From Bacteroidota bacterium (GTDB lineage Bacteria > Bacteroidota > Bacteroidia > UKL13-3), in contig CANHJJ010000049.1 of assembly GCA_947460565.1 (NCBI GenBank), positions 1 to 10,036 of the forward strand: 10,036 nt of DNA, given 5' to 3'. Numbering within the stretch: the stretch's first letter is position 1; the number at the start of each line of letters is the position of its first letter. The position numbers and the translations under genes are program-made. Positions 1 to 6,825 of the stretch are shown in pieces. The notes beneath the pieces were generated by a model. It did no database searches. It worked only from the letters and a program-made list of their open reading frames with translations, and was not told the DNA's origin.

Positions 1-1
1 A

Positions 2-85
2 GAAAATCCAAATGCTATTAAGTCAAGAATACCCCGTTGGTATAACACGTTTGTAAATTCAGCAAAGCAACTCAACACAAATTAG
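2..85 (+). CDS. C-terminal end of an unidentified upstream protein (partial)
   Basis: The frame beginning at base 2 is open for 27 codons to a TAG at 83-85 and encodes a tail containing IPRWYNTFVNSAKQL. Its mixed hydrophobic, charged and aromatic composition looks like real protein. The start lies outside the window. It is on the same strand as the FkbM methyltransferase, 81 bp upstream, so both may belong to one glycan-related cluster. A competing reading in frame 3, ending at a TAA near position 56, also looks protein-like, so the frame assignment is uncertain. I do not recognise the family. Confidence 0.4.
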   Translation, partial: ENPNAIKSRIPRWYNTFVNSAKQLNTN

Positions 86-166
86 TGCTGACTCAATGCC
101 TGTTTCCCCTTAACTCCATTTTTAATCCCTATTGTTTGTTGAAAGGGTTAAAATTGTGTTGACAAG

Positions 167-1042
167 ATGATAAAAAACGACTTGATAATTGATGTAGGCA
201 TGCATCGCGGTGAAGATGCCAACTACTATTTAAAAAGGGGTTACAATGTAATTGCCATAGATGCTAACCCAAATATTATTAAATACGTAAACAAAAAGTT
301 CGAACAAGAAGTTAAACAAAAGAAGTTAAGAGTTTTAAACTACGCCATTGCAGATATTGACGAAATGCATATGGATTTTAACATCAGTAAACTATCGCTT
401 TGGAGTTCGCTCAAAAAAGAAATAGCAGATAGGAATCAACTTGCCAAAGAAACTTTGAAAGTGGAATGTAAAACACTTAAAACCATTTTTAAAACTTACG
501 GTACCCCCTATTATTGCAAAATTGATATTGAAGGTTATGATGAATTATGTTTACAAACTTTGTCGGGTTTAAATATACTCCCAACTTTTATTTCAGTAGA
601 ATCAGAATGTGTAGGTGAAAATCAAATATTAACAGAAGAGCAATCCTTAGCCACGCTAATAGGACTTAAAGAACTCGGATATACAAAGTTTAAACTTGTA
701 GATCAAACCTCCTTAGAAATACTAAAAAAAGATGAAGATTTTTACAGTCATGCAAAGACGCTTCGATTTAAAAAGCCGAGTCTCAAAACCAAAATTATTA
801 ATAAAATTTCTGTGGCATTGGGTTTTGGAATTCAAACTTCATCATACAGGGAGAAATTAAGTAGGAAATTCAAACACGATTTTTTAATAGGATCTTCCGG
901 TCCATTCGGAAATGATTTGGATGGAGAATGGTTGAATTATGATTCAGCAAGGGCATGTCTTTTGAAGCATAGGAATGACTATTTTAAATTACAAAACTCA
1001 ATAAGCTACGGGTTTTGGTGTGATTGGCATGCTACAAAATAG
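167..1042 (+). CDS. FkbM family SAM-dependent methyltransferase
   Basis: Predicted class I S-adenosylmethionine-dependent methyltransferase of 291 residues. FkbM proteins usually O-methylate sugars or small secondary metabolites, and the acceptor here is unknown. The SAM-binding motif I is visible near the N-terminus (LIIDVGMHRGEDA, residues 6-18), followed by an acidic strand end (AIDANP, 30-35). The diagnostic FkbM segment KIDIEGYDE is at 118-126, and FISVE is at 141-145. After about residue 200 there is an extra segment of roughly 90 residues with GSSGPFG (242-248), DGEWLNY (252-258) and a final FWCDWHA (283-289). I have the impression this tail recurs in Bacteroidota FkbM enzymes from surface-polysaccharide loci. 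The ATG at 167 lies directly before motif I, so little or nothing is missing, and no Shine-Dalgarno sequence is seen. The gene converges on the minus-strand gene ending at 1055, with a 12-bp gap and no obvious terminator. Confidence 0.9.
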   Translation: MIKNDLIIDVGMHRGEDANYYLKRGYNVIAIDANPNIIKYVNKKFEQEVKQKKLRVLNYAIADIDEMHMDFNISKLSLWSSLKKEIADRNQLAKETLKVECKTLKTIFKTYGTPYYCKIDIEGYDELCLQTLSGLNILPTFISVESECVGENQILTEEQSLATLIGLKELGYTKFKLVDQTSLEILKKDEDFYSHAKTLRFKKPSLKTKIINKISVALGFGIQTSSYREKLSRKFKHDFLIGSSGPFGNDLDGEWLNYDSARACLLKHRNDYFKLQNSISYGFWCDWHATK

Positions 1043-1054
1043 ATTCAAAAACAA

Positions 1055-2176
1055 TTAATATTCAACCCTTACCAACTTCATGTTTTGCCACCTTACTATA
1101 TTTAGATTGGCATTTTGCAAACCTTCGCTGTCTTGTTTGAAGGCTACTTTAAAATGATTACATAAGCCTTGATAACTATTTTGTTCAATCAACTTCTTGA
1201 TATCATTTTTGTTTTGTGACGCATTTTTGGCAAAAAACATAAATTGATCATAGCCCTGAAAAGAAAAAACACTCGGTTCAGTGTAAAACTTAGCGCGATA
1301 CTTTCCAATGAAATCTTTCACAGCTTGGTCACTGTAATCAATAAATTGGGGAGTTAGAATATGGACTTTACATTGTTCCCAAAGTTTACCATTTATAGAA
1401 CTAAAATCCATCCATTGGGTAAACCCATAGGTAGAAATGTCATACAAACCTGTTGTGTCATTTATCGCATTCAAACTACTATTTACTTTACTTTCTTCAG
1501 TACTGCAAAGTATAATATGATTGGGCTTATTCGCTACCAAAAATTTCCCCAAATCGTTTATTTTACTAATGTCTAGATAAGAAAAAGAAGCATTTGAAAA
1601 ACTGCCTTGTAATTGCTTAGCCCTAGCTCCAAAAACCTTGTCACTAGGATCTTTATCTTGGATGATAAGAATATTTGGATTTTTACTTTGGTTATTTATA
1701 TATCCAAGTGCATAATCAGCATAATAAGTTAAATCTGGATTTGCAGATATGACATATGGGTCATTCACCTTGGTTTTAGTAAAAGTAAACAATGGCGAAA
1801 CATGGTATTTCTGTTTAGAAGCAGAGAAGGGCTTTATTGCCATTTGCGCTTCTTTGGTAACAGGTCCTATGATTAAATCAGCTTCTGCAACTTCCTTTTT
1901 CTTTAAAATCTTAATAAAAACATTAGAATCTTTCTCCGTATCATAGCTTGATATACTCAAACTAATTCCTAATTCTATTAAGGTATCTGAAGCTATTAAT
2001 GCACCTTGATAATACTCTCTGCAAGCATTCCCTAAATCAGCGTTTTTGGTATTAGGCTTTAAGCTTATTTGCTTGCTGCAAAATGGCATAATTACCGCCA
2101 CTTTGGTTTGAGCAAAAGAATTAGAAACCAGTATTAACAGGCAATAAAAAGATATTATACAATGTTTTTGTTTCAT
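1055..2176 (-). CDS. Secreted type-1 periplasmic-binding-fold protein (no LysM domain), downstream of guaA
   Basis: The protein has 373 residues from the chosen ATG at 2176. An upstream in-frame ATG at 2212 would overlap guaA by 14 bases and put 12 polar residues before the signal peptide. The 2176 start gives MKQKHC, a hydrophobic core and an SFA-Q signal-peptidase I site, with AGGAAAG upstream. The mature part begins KVAVIMPFCSKQ and continues with EYYQGALIA, LGISLSISSYDTEKD, ADLIIGPVTKEA and a late FSFQGYDQFMFF. This order is typical of type-1 periplasmic-binding (LppC/YraM or amino-acid receptor-like) folds. In Bacteroidota such proteins often carry LysM peptidoglycan-binding repeats and sit next to guaA. 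None is visible here, so this looks like a LysM-free form. Ligand and function are unknown. It follows guaA by 22 bp on the same strand and is probably co-transcribed with it. Confidence 0.8.
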   Translation of the reverse strand: MKQKHCIISFYCLLILVSNSFAQTKVAVIMPFCSKQISLKPNTKNADLGNACREYYQGALIASDTLIELGISLSISSYDTEKDSNVFIKILKKKEVAEADLIIGPVTKEAQMAIKPFSASKQKYHVSPLFTFTKTKVNDPYVISANPDLTYYADYALGYINNQSKNPNILIIQDKDPSDKVFGARAKQLQGSFSNASFSYLDISKINDLGKFLVANKPNHIILCSTEESKVNSSLNAINDTTGLYDISTYGFTQWMDFSSINGKLWEQCKVHILTPQFIDYSDQAVKDFIGKYRAKFYTEPSVFSFQGYDQFMFFAKNASQNKNDIKKLIEQNSYQGLCNHFKVAFKQDSEGLQNANLNIVRWQNMKLVRVEY

Positions 2177-2198
2177 ATTTTTGAAAGTCTTTCCTGTC

Positions 2199-3725
2199 TT
2201 ATTCCCATTCAATAGTTGCAGGAGGCTTACTACTTATATCATAAACCACCCTATTGATGCCACGCACCTCATTAATAATTCTGTTTGACACCAATCCAAG
2301 GAAATCATGAGGCAAATGGCTAAAATCCGCTGTCATGCCATCCACCGAAGTAACAGCTCTTAAACAAACCACATTATCATATGTACGCTCATCACCCATT
2401 ACACCCACTGACTGCAGAGGTAAGAATATTACCCCTGCCTGCCATACATTGCTATATAAACCCTTATCTTTTAGTTCGGAAATAAAAATATCATCAGCTA
2501 ATTGCAAAATATTAATTCTTTCGGCTGTTATATCACCTAAAATTCTGATAGCTAACCCTGGACCAGGAAAAGGATGACGACCCAAAATAACAGGTTCTAT
2601 TCCTAGAGCAGACCCAACATTTCTTACTTCGTCTTTGAATAACATGCGCAATGGTTCTACTATTTTAAAATCCATTTTCTCTGGCAGTCCACCGACATTA
2701 TGATGTGATTTTATAGTGGCCGAAGGTCCTTTCACACTTACACTTTCAATTACATCAGGGTAAATGGTGCCTTGAGCCAACCATTTAACATCCTTTAGTT
2801 TTTTAGCTTCAGCCTCGAAAACCTCTATAAATACGCGGCCAATGATTTTGCGTTTAGTTTCCGGATCAGAAACACCCGCTAACTCTCCTATAAATAATTT
2901 AGCTGCATCAACACCGATAACATGTAAACCCATTTTGTTATAAGCCTCAAGTACAGCAGTGTATTCTCCTTTTCTCAACAAACCGTTATCAATAAAAATA
3001 CCTGTTAGGTTTTCACCGATAGCATTTTTAAGCAACACCGCAGCAACACTAGAATCAACGCCACCCGACAAGCCTATAATAACTTTATCATCACCAAGTT
3101 TTGCTTTAAGTTCTTCGGTAGTAGTTTCAATAAAATGTTTAGGTGTCCAATTTTGCTTCAGTCCCGCCACATTTTTAATAAAATTCTCGAGTAAAGTTTT
3201 ACCATCCGCACTATGCGTTACTTCTGGATGAAATTGAATGGCATAAGTGGGCTCCCCATCTATTTTAAATGCAGCCACCTTAACGCTCTCAGTACTTGCA
3301 ATAATCTTAAAATTAGTTGGAATATCTTGAATGGTATCTCCATGACTCATCCAAACTTGTGAATTTAGTTTGATATTATTAAACAATACATCATCGTTTA
3401 TGTGAGTTAGAAAAGCCCGTCCATATTCTCTAATGCTAGAAGGTACAACATAACCTCCATTTTGATGGGCTAACATCTGTGCCCCATAACATACGCCTAA
3501 GATGGGAAATTTACCTCTCCAATTTGATAAATCAATAGTAGGTAAAATACCATCATTCACGGAATAAGGGCTTCCTGAAAGGATTATCGCTTTTACACTT
3601 TCTGTATTTTGTGGTAAATGTGTGCATGGGTAAATTTCGGAATATACATTCAATTCCCTTAATCTGCGTGCGATTAGCTGTGTGTATTGCGAACCAAAAT
3701 CGATGATAAATACTTTTTCTTCCAT
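2199..3725 (-). CDS. guaA: GMP synthase (glutamine-hydrolysing)
   Basis: Converts XMP, glutamine and ATP to GMP, the last step of de novo guanine nucleotide synthesis, in the cytoplasm. The 508 residues cover the whole family architecture. The N-terminal class I glutamine amidotransferase has its nucleophile Cys79 in GVCYGAQ and the His166/Glu168 pair in FHPEVTHS. The ATP-pyrophosphatase domain has its P-loop at SGGVDSS (220-226). The C-terminal dimerisation domain ends in KPPATIEWE, the usual terminus. Length and motifs indicate an intact enzyme. The ATG at 3725 directly precedes the first beta strand (KVFIIDFGSQYTQLIARR). A secreted binding-fold protein follows 22 bp downstream on the same strand. 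Upstream is a divergent gap shared with an acyl-CoA dehydrogenase gene. Confidence 0.98.
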   Translation of the reverse strand: MEEKVFIIDFGSQYTQLIARRLRELNVYSEIYPCTHLPQNTESVKAIILSGSPYSVNDGILPTIDLSNWRGKFPILGVCYGAQMLAHQNGGYVVPSSIREYGRAFLTHINDDVLFNNIKLNSQVWMSHGDTIQDIPTNFKIIASTESVKVAAFKIDGEPTYAIQFHPEVTHSADGKTLLENFIKNVAGLKQNWTPKHFIETTTEELKAKLGDDKVIIGLSGGVDSSVAAVLLKNAIGENLTGIFIDNGLLRKGEYTAVLEAYNKMGLHVIGVDAAKLFIGELAGVSDPETKRKIIGRVFIEVFEAEAKKLKDVKWLAQGTIYPDVIESVSVKGPSATIKSHHNVGGLPEKMDFKIVEPLRMLFKDEVRNVGSALGIEPVILGRHPFPGPGLAIRILGDITAERINILQLADDIFISELKDKGLYSNVWQAGVIFLPLQSVGVMGDERTYDNVVCLRAVTSVDGMTADFSHLPHDFLGLVSNRIINEVRGINRVVYDISSKPPATIEWE

Positions 3726-3733
3726 AAAGCGTG

Positions 3734-3741
3734 CGAAGATA
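3734..3741 (-). promoter_or_regulatory. Candidate -7 promoter element of guaA
   Basis: The minus strand reads TATCTTCG here, followed by CACGC. This is one base away from the Bacteroidota -7 consensus TAnnTTTG. It ends 9 bases before the guaA ATG, which would give a very short or absent 5' leader. No convincing TTG is found at the expected -33 distance, where a dyad (3750-3763) lies instead. The call is tentative. Confidence 0.35.
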
Positions 3742-3749
3742 GTTTTTTC

Positions 3750-3763
3750 AATACATTTGTATT
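3750..3763. promoter_or_regulatory. 14-bp dyad AATACA-TT-TGTATT upstream of guaA (possible operator)
   Basis: The arms AATACA and TGTATT are perfect inverted repeats around TT. On the minus strand the dyad falls 9-22 bases upstream of the candidate guaA -7 element, inside the spacer where a repressor would block initiation. Its 12-base core, ATACAAATGTAT on the minus strand, is identical to a site at 8900-8911 near the small XRE regulator gene. On the plus strand it contains TACATTTG, a match to the -7 consensus, so a promoter reading toward 3942 is the alternative. Confidence 0.4.
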
Positions 3764-3776
3764 AAGCGATTTCTTC

Positions 3777-3790
3777 AATTCTTAAGAATT
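3777..3790. repeat. 14-bp perfect palindrome AATTCTTAAGAATT
   Basis: A perfect palindrome in the divergent guaA/acyl-CoA dehydrogenase gap, 14 bp from the neighbouring dyad. Its position suits an operator, but it is made mostly of A and T, so chance is a fair alternative. It is not followed by a T-run and its symmetry is gapless, so it is unlikely to be a terminator. Confidence 0.35.
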
Positions 3791-3941
3791 TATTCAGCCT
3801 ACTTTATTTCAGAAGAATTACCTTTTGATTGGATATCAAAAACCTGATAAAAATTTATCCCATAAAAAAAATTAGCTAGGTGTAATGTTTGATTTTATAG
3901 CTTATTATTGCCCAAACTATTAATAAAAACAATTTCTTTTT

Positions 3942-5084
3942 ATGAATTTTGAACAATCTGAAAATCAGAAAATGGTTGCCCAAATGGCACGAGACTTTGC
4001 CGAAAAGCACATCCGTCCTTATGTTATGGAATGGGACGAAGCACAGCATTTCCCAAAAGAAACCATGCAAGAAATGGGTAAGCTTGGTTTACTAGGGGTT
4101 TTGGTGCCCGAAGAGTATGGCGGAGCTGGTTTAGGTTATAACGAATATATTACTGCCATTATTGAAATTACAAAAGTATGTAGTTCAGTAGGCTTAAGTA
4201 TGGCTGCGCATAATAGCTTATGTACTGGTCATATTTTACAATTTGGTAATGAAGAACAAAAGAAAAAATGGTTACCCAAATTGGCAACTGGTGAGTGGAT
4301 TGGTGCATGGGGATTAACTGAAGCCAATACAGGTAGTGACGCCATGCGTATGCAATGTGTGGCAAAACAAGATGGAAATGATTGGGTTTTAAATGGTAGC
4401 AAAAACTGGATTACCCATGGTATTACCGGTGATGTGGCTGTGGTTTTAGCCCGAACAGGTGAGTTATTGGATAGCAATGGCATTACTGCCTTTGTGGTTG
4501 AGCGAGGAACCAAAGGATTTAAAGGTGGTAAAAAGGAAAATAAACTTGGAATGCGTGCCAGCGAAACCGCTGAAATGATTTTTGAAGATTGTCGCATACC
4601 TTCTGAAAATATATTGGGTAAAGTGGGAGACGGATTTAAGCAAGCCATGAAAATATTAGATGGTGGCAGAATTTCTATAGCTTCTCTATCAATTGGAATT
4701 GCAAAAGGAAGCTATGAAGCTGCTTTGAAATACTCAAAAGAACGCCATCAATTTGGTCAGCCTATTGCAAATTTCCAGGCAATTGGATTTAAGTTGGCAG
4801 ATATGGCTACCAGAATAGAAGCATCGGAATTACTAACCTACCAAGCAGCTGATTTAAAGATGAGACACCTTCCTATGACCAAAGAAAGTGCTATGGCCAA
4901 ATATTATGCATCTGAGGTTTGTGTTTGGGCGGCAAGTGAGGCCATACAAATTTTTGGTGGCTATGGTTATACCAAGGACTTCCCAGTTGAGAAGTTCTAT
5001 AGGGATTCTAAACTTTGTACAATTGGAGAAGGAACAAGCGAGATTCAAAAGTTGGTAATTTCAAGAAGTGTATTGAAAGACTAA
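3942..5084 (+). CDS. Acyl-CoA dehydrogenase (short/medium-chain type)
   Basis: FAD-dependent enzyme of 380 residues that introduces a trans-2 double bond into acyl-CoA, in fatty-acid or branched-chain amino-acid breakdown, passing electrons to ETF. The alpha-helical N-domain covers about residues 1-117. The first family signature GAWGLTEANTGSDA lies at 121-134 and opens the beta domain. The C-terminal helical domain contains RHQFG (268-272), the second signature region QIFGGYGYTKDFPVEKFYRD (336-355) and the catalytic base Glu363 in IGEGTSEIQ, the position used by short- and butyryl-CoA-type enzymes. Length and motifs are complete, but chain-length preference cannot be read with certainty. The ATG at 3942 has no Shine-Dalgarno, only an A/T-rich leader. 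The gene appears monocistronic: divergent from guaA, convergent with rnhB, and closed by a strong terminator. Confidence 0.95.
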   Translation: MNFEQSENQKMVAQMARDFAEKHIRPYVMEWDEAQHFPKETMQEMGKLGLLGVLVPEEYGGAGLGYNEYITAIIEITKVCSSVGLSMAAHNSLCTGHILQFGNEEQKKKWLPKLATGEWIGAWGLTEANTGSDAMRMQCVAKQDGNDWVLNGSKNWITHGITGDVAVVLARTGELLDSNGITAFVVERGTKGFKGGKKENKLGMRASETAEMIFEDCRIPSENILGKVGDGFKQAMKILDGGRISIASLSIGIAKGSYEAALKYSKERHQFGQPIANFQAIGFKLADMATRIEASELLTYQAADLKMRHLPMTKESAMAKYYASEVCVWAASEAIQIFGGYGYTKDFPVEKFYRDSKLCTIGEGTSEIQKLVISRSVLKD

Positions 5085-5104
5085 TTAATCAAATTTATTT
5101 CATG

Positions 5105-5130
5105 AAGCCCCCAAGAAATCGGGGGCTTTT
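5105..5130 (+). terminator. Intrinsic terminator of the acyl-CoA dehydrogenase gene
   Basis: An AAGCCCCC arm (5105-5112), an 8-base loop and a GGGGGCTT arm (5121-5128) run into a T-tract (5127-5132), 20 bases after the stop codon. This is a classic rho-independent terminator for plus-strand transcription. On the minus strand the stem is followed by only two T residues, so it would terminate rnhB poorly. Confidence 0.92.
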
Positions 5131-5154
5131 TTATAGTACTGCTAAGCCCTTAAT

Positions 5155-5754
5155 TTAAAATAAGGCTAGTTGCTTTTTTTGCAAAGTGAAACTAAGTCTA
5201 TGGTAGGGTGTAATGCCATGCTTTGCTATGGCATCACGATGCTCTTGGGTTGGATAGGCTTTATTTCTATCCCAGCCATACTCAGGGTATGACTCATGCA
5301 ACTTCATCATAAAATCATCCCTATAGGTTTTAGCCAATATAGATGCAGCGGCAATACTTTGCATTTTGGAATCACCTTTCACAATGCACAGGTGCTTAAC
5401 ATTAAAATATGGAATGAACCTATTCCCATCTATCAGCAGTAATTTTGGCCTTATTCTAAGACCATCTATCGCCAGGTGCATAGACAAAAACGAAGCTTTT
5501 AAAATGTTCACTTCATCTATTTGTTTGTTATCGTAGGAAGCAACTGCAAAACAGAGCGCCTTCTCTTCAATCTCAAATCGCAAATTTTGACGCTGCTTTT
5601 CATTTAGCTTTTTCGAATCATCCAAACCTTTGATATTTTTTTTCGCATCTAAAACGACCGCTGCTGCAAACACAGGTCCTGCTAAACAGCCTCTGCCTGC
5701 CTCATCACATCCAGCTTCTAATACTTCTTTCTGATAAAATTTTTGTAAGGCCAA
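5155..5754 (-). CDS. rnhB: Ribonuclease HII
   Basis: Endonuclease that cuts the RNA strand of RNA-DNA hybrids and starts removal of single misincorporated ribonucleotides. The 199-residue protein carries the type 2 RNase H active site: Asp17 and Glu18 in CDEAGRG, Asp109 in LLLIDGN, and Asp146 in AKTYRDD after the KGDSKMQSIAAASILAK block. GRG (19-21) and the Tyr in ITPYHR fit the RNase HII ribonucleotide-recognition elements. Full family length. The start is TTG at 5754. No in-frame ATG precedes it closely, and family members begin with a similar short segment ending in YQ-EAGCDEAGRG, so TTG is likely real. No good Shine-Dalgarno is seen; TATGCTTG at 5774-5781 (minus strand) is a one-mismatch -7 candidate. 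The gene is separated from the XRE-S24 gene by a hairpin and is probably transcribed on its own. Confidence 0.96.
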   Translation of the reverse strand: MALQKFYQKEVLEAGCDEAGRGCLAGPVFAAAVVLDAKKNIKGLDDSKKLNEKQRQNLRFEIEEKALCFAVASYDNKQIDEVNILKASFLSMHLAIDGLRIRPKLLLIDGNRFIPYFNVKHLCIVKGDSKMQSIAAASILAKTYRDDFMMKLHESYPEYGWDRNKAYPTQEHRDAIAKHGITPYHRLSFTLQKKQLALF

Positions 5755-5827
5755 GACAAACGATTTCTTTATGCAAGCATATCATTTTTATTTGTGTTTT
5801 AAAAGGATTTGATAAGTTAAAAGGAAA

Positions 5828-5872
5828 CCCTATGAGGTATGAAGATGGGCAACCATCCTCATACTAATAGGG
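5828..5872 (-). terminator. Long imperfect hairpin downstream of the XRE-S24 gene, probable terminator
   Basis: Arms CCCTAT (5828-5833) and ATAGGG (5867-5872) enclose a second helix, GGTATGA with TCATACT (5836-5842 and 5859-5865), and a third, GATGG with CCATC (5844-5848 and 5853-5857). The loop reads GCAA on the plus strand and TTGC on the minus strand. In total about 18 pairs, with one G-T on the plus strand and small internal loops. On the minus strand the stem starts 18 bases after the XRE-S24 stop and is followed by TTTCCTTTT, so termination there is likely. The length and interruptions are unusual for a simple terminator; a structured RNA or small hairpin element is the alternative. Confidence 0.6.
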
Positions 5873-5890
5873 CCGTAATCAATCAAATTA

Positions 5891-6712
5891 TTAATTGCTT
5901 GTATTTCTCAAGCTCTTAATTTCGTTTTCAAGGCTTAGCAGCCTATGCATAATATTGTTATCCTCACCAGCTTGTGCATCTGGAAGTTCATTGCTAAAAT
6001 AATTAATGAATTTCCACACTTCTCTCACTTCTCCAATTCCAACTTCGTATGGCTTAAATAAGGGATTTAGTGAAATCAATTGTAGTTTTCTCGTTTTATT
6101 AATATTATTATGGATAATCTTAAAAACAGCTCCCTCCTCTTGGGTAATTACAATATAACCTTGACCGCTTTTTATGTCCTCCCAATTAAGAACATATTCA
6201 CCAATCACATAAGAGCCATGCTTGATAGGTAACATCGAATCTCCATCAATTTGAAAGGCTCTGTATTTTCTTTCTGGCGATAAAAATGGCAATTGGAAAG
6301 TAGGTAATGATGCAATAAATTCAGGATCACTATAGCCCGCTGCATAACCCGCTTTGGCTTTAAATGGAACCAATTCAATATTGTCGCGATTAAACTTATC
6401 TACAGTCCCTGTAAGGATTCGTAGTTTCGAACCTTTAATAAAGTCCTTTTCTTCTTCTAGGTGGCGAATCTGCAATTCAGACAAAGTATTCAAATTATGC
6501 TTGATCAAATAATCAATACCAATATTGAAATAATCCGAAAGTTTTAACAAGAACTCGATGGGCGGATTTTGGGTAATTCCATTTTCATAACTGTTTAGTT
6601 TAGCCCGACTAACTGTCAATTCGTTAGCTAGGATCTCCTGACTTAACTTCTTACGATTGCGTAATGCCCGGATATTTGTTCCTAAATAAGTAACTATAGA
6701 TTCCCCCATCAT
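5891..6712 (-). CDS. XRE-S24 (LexA/CI-like) transcriptional regulator
   Basis: Predicted DNA-binding repressor of 273 residues with an autoproteolytic domain. The N-terminal XRE helix-turn-helix covers about residues 8-70 (NIRALRNRKKLSQEILANEL, then VSRAKLNSYENG). A linker leads to AKAGYAAGYSD, where Ala121-Gly122 is the candidate self-cleavage bond. The S24 domain follows, with the Ser159 nucleophile in IDGDSM and Lys198 in AVFKII as general base. All elements are present, so it could respond to a DNA-damage signal as LexA and CI do, although many Bacteroidota members of this group have unknown signals. The last 20 residues (HRLLSLENEIKSLRN) look like a short coiled coil. The start is one of two adjacent ATGs. 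A hairpin lies just downstream, and operator-like dyads lie directly upstream, consistent with autoregulation. Target genes are unknown; the adjacent transglutaminase-like gene is one candidate. Confidence 0.92.
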   Translation of the reverse strand: MMGESIVTYLGTNIRALRNRKKLSQEILANELTVSRAKLNSYENGITQNPPIEFLLKLSDYFNIGIDYLIKHNLNTLSELQIRHLEEEKDFIKGSKLRILTGTVDKFNRDNIELVPFKAKAGYAAGYSDPEFIASLPTFQLPFLSPERKYRAFQIDGDSMLPIKHGSYVIGEYVLNWEDIKSGQGYIVITQEEGAVFKIIHNNINKTRKLQLISLNPLFKPYEVGIGEVREVWKFINYFSNELPDAQAGEDNNIMHRLLSLENEIKSLRNTSN

Positions 6713-6720
6713 TTGTATCT

Positions 6721-6758
6721 GTTATTTTCGATGACAAAATAATGTTAATAAAAATAAC
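6721..6758. promoter_or_regulatory. Operator-like dyads in front of the XRE-S24 gene
   Basis: Two 15-base units, GTTATTTTCGATGAC (6721-6735) and GTTAATAAAAATAAC (6744-6758), share GTTA at the left and AC at the right, and their starts are 23 bp apart. The second is itself a dyad (GTTA-N7-TAAC). The outer arms of the whole block, GTTATTTT and AAAATAAC, form an 8-bp inverted repeat. The block begins 9 bp upstream of the regulator's start codon, the expected place for an autoregulatory operator. AT-richness lowers certainty, and no perfect -7 element was found nearby. Confidence 0.45.
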
Positions 6759-6825
6759 AAAACAAATCTTAGATAGTATAATTAACAAACTATTCTACAA
6801 CAAATTAATTGACAATACTTTAAAA

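Noticed and set aside
3879..3892. TAATGTTTG upstream of the acyl-CoA dehydrogenase gene as a promoter element.
   Set aside because: It has three bases between TA and TTTG where the consensus has two, and no TTG lies at the -33 distance. Similar near-matches (TATTGTTTG at 131, TAACATTTG near 8730) are common in AT-rich DNA.
4229..4648. Long minus-strand open frame (139 codons) inside the acyl-CoA dehydrogenase gene.
   Set aside because: It is the antisense shadow of a full-length conserved enzyme, with a proline- and serine-rich translation and no family resemblance.
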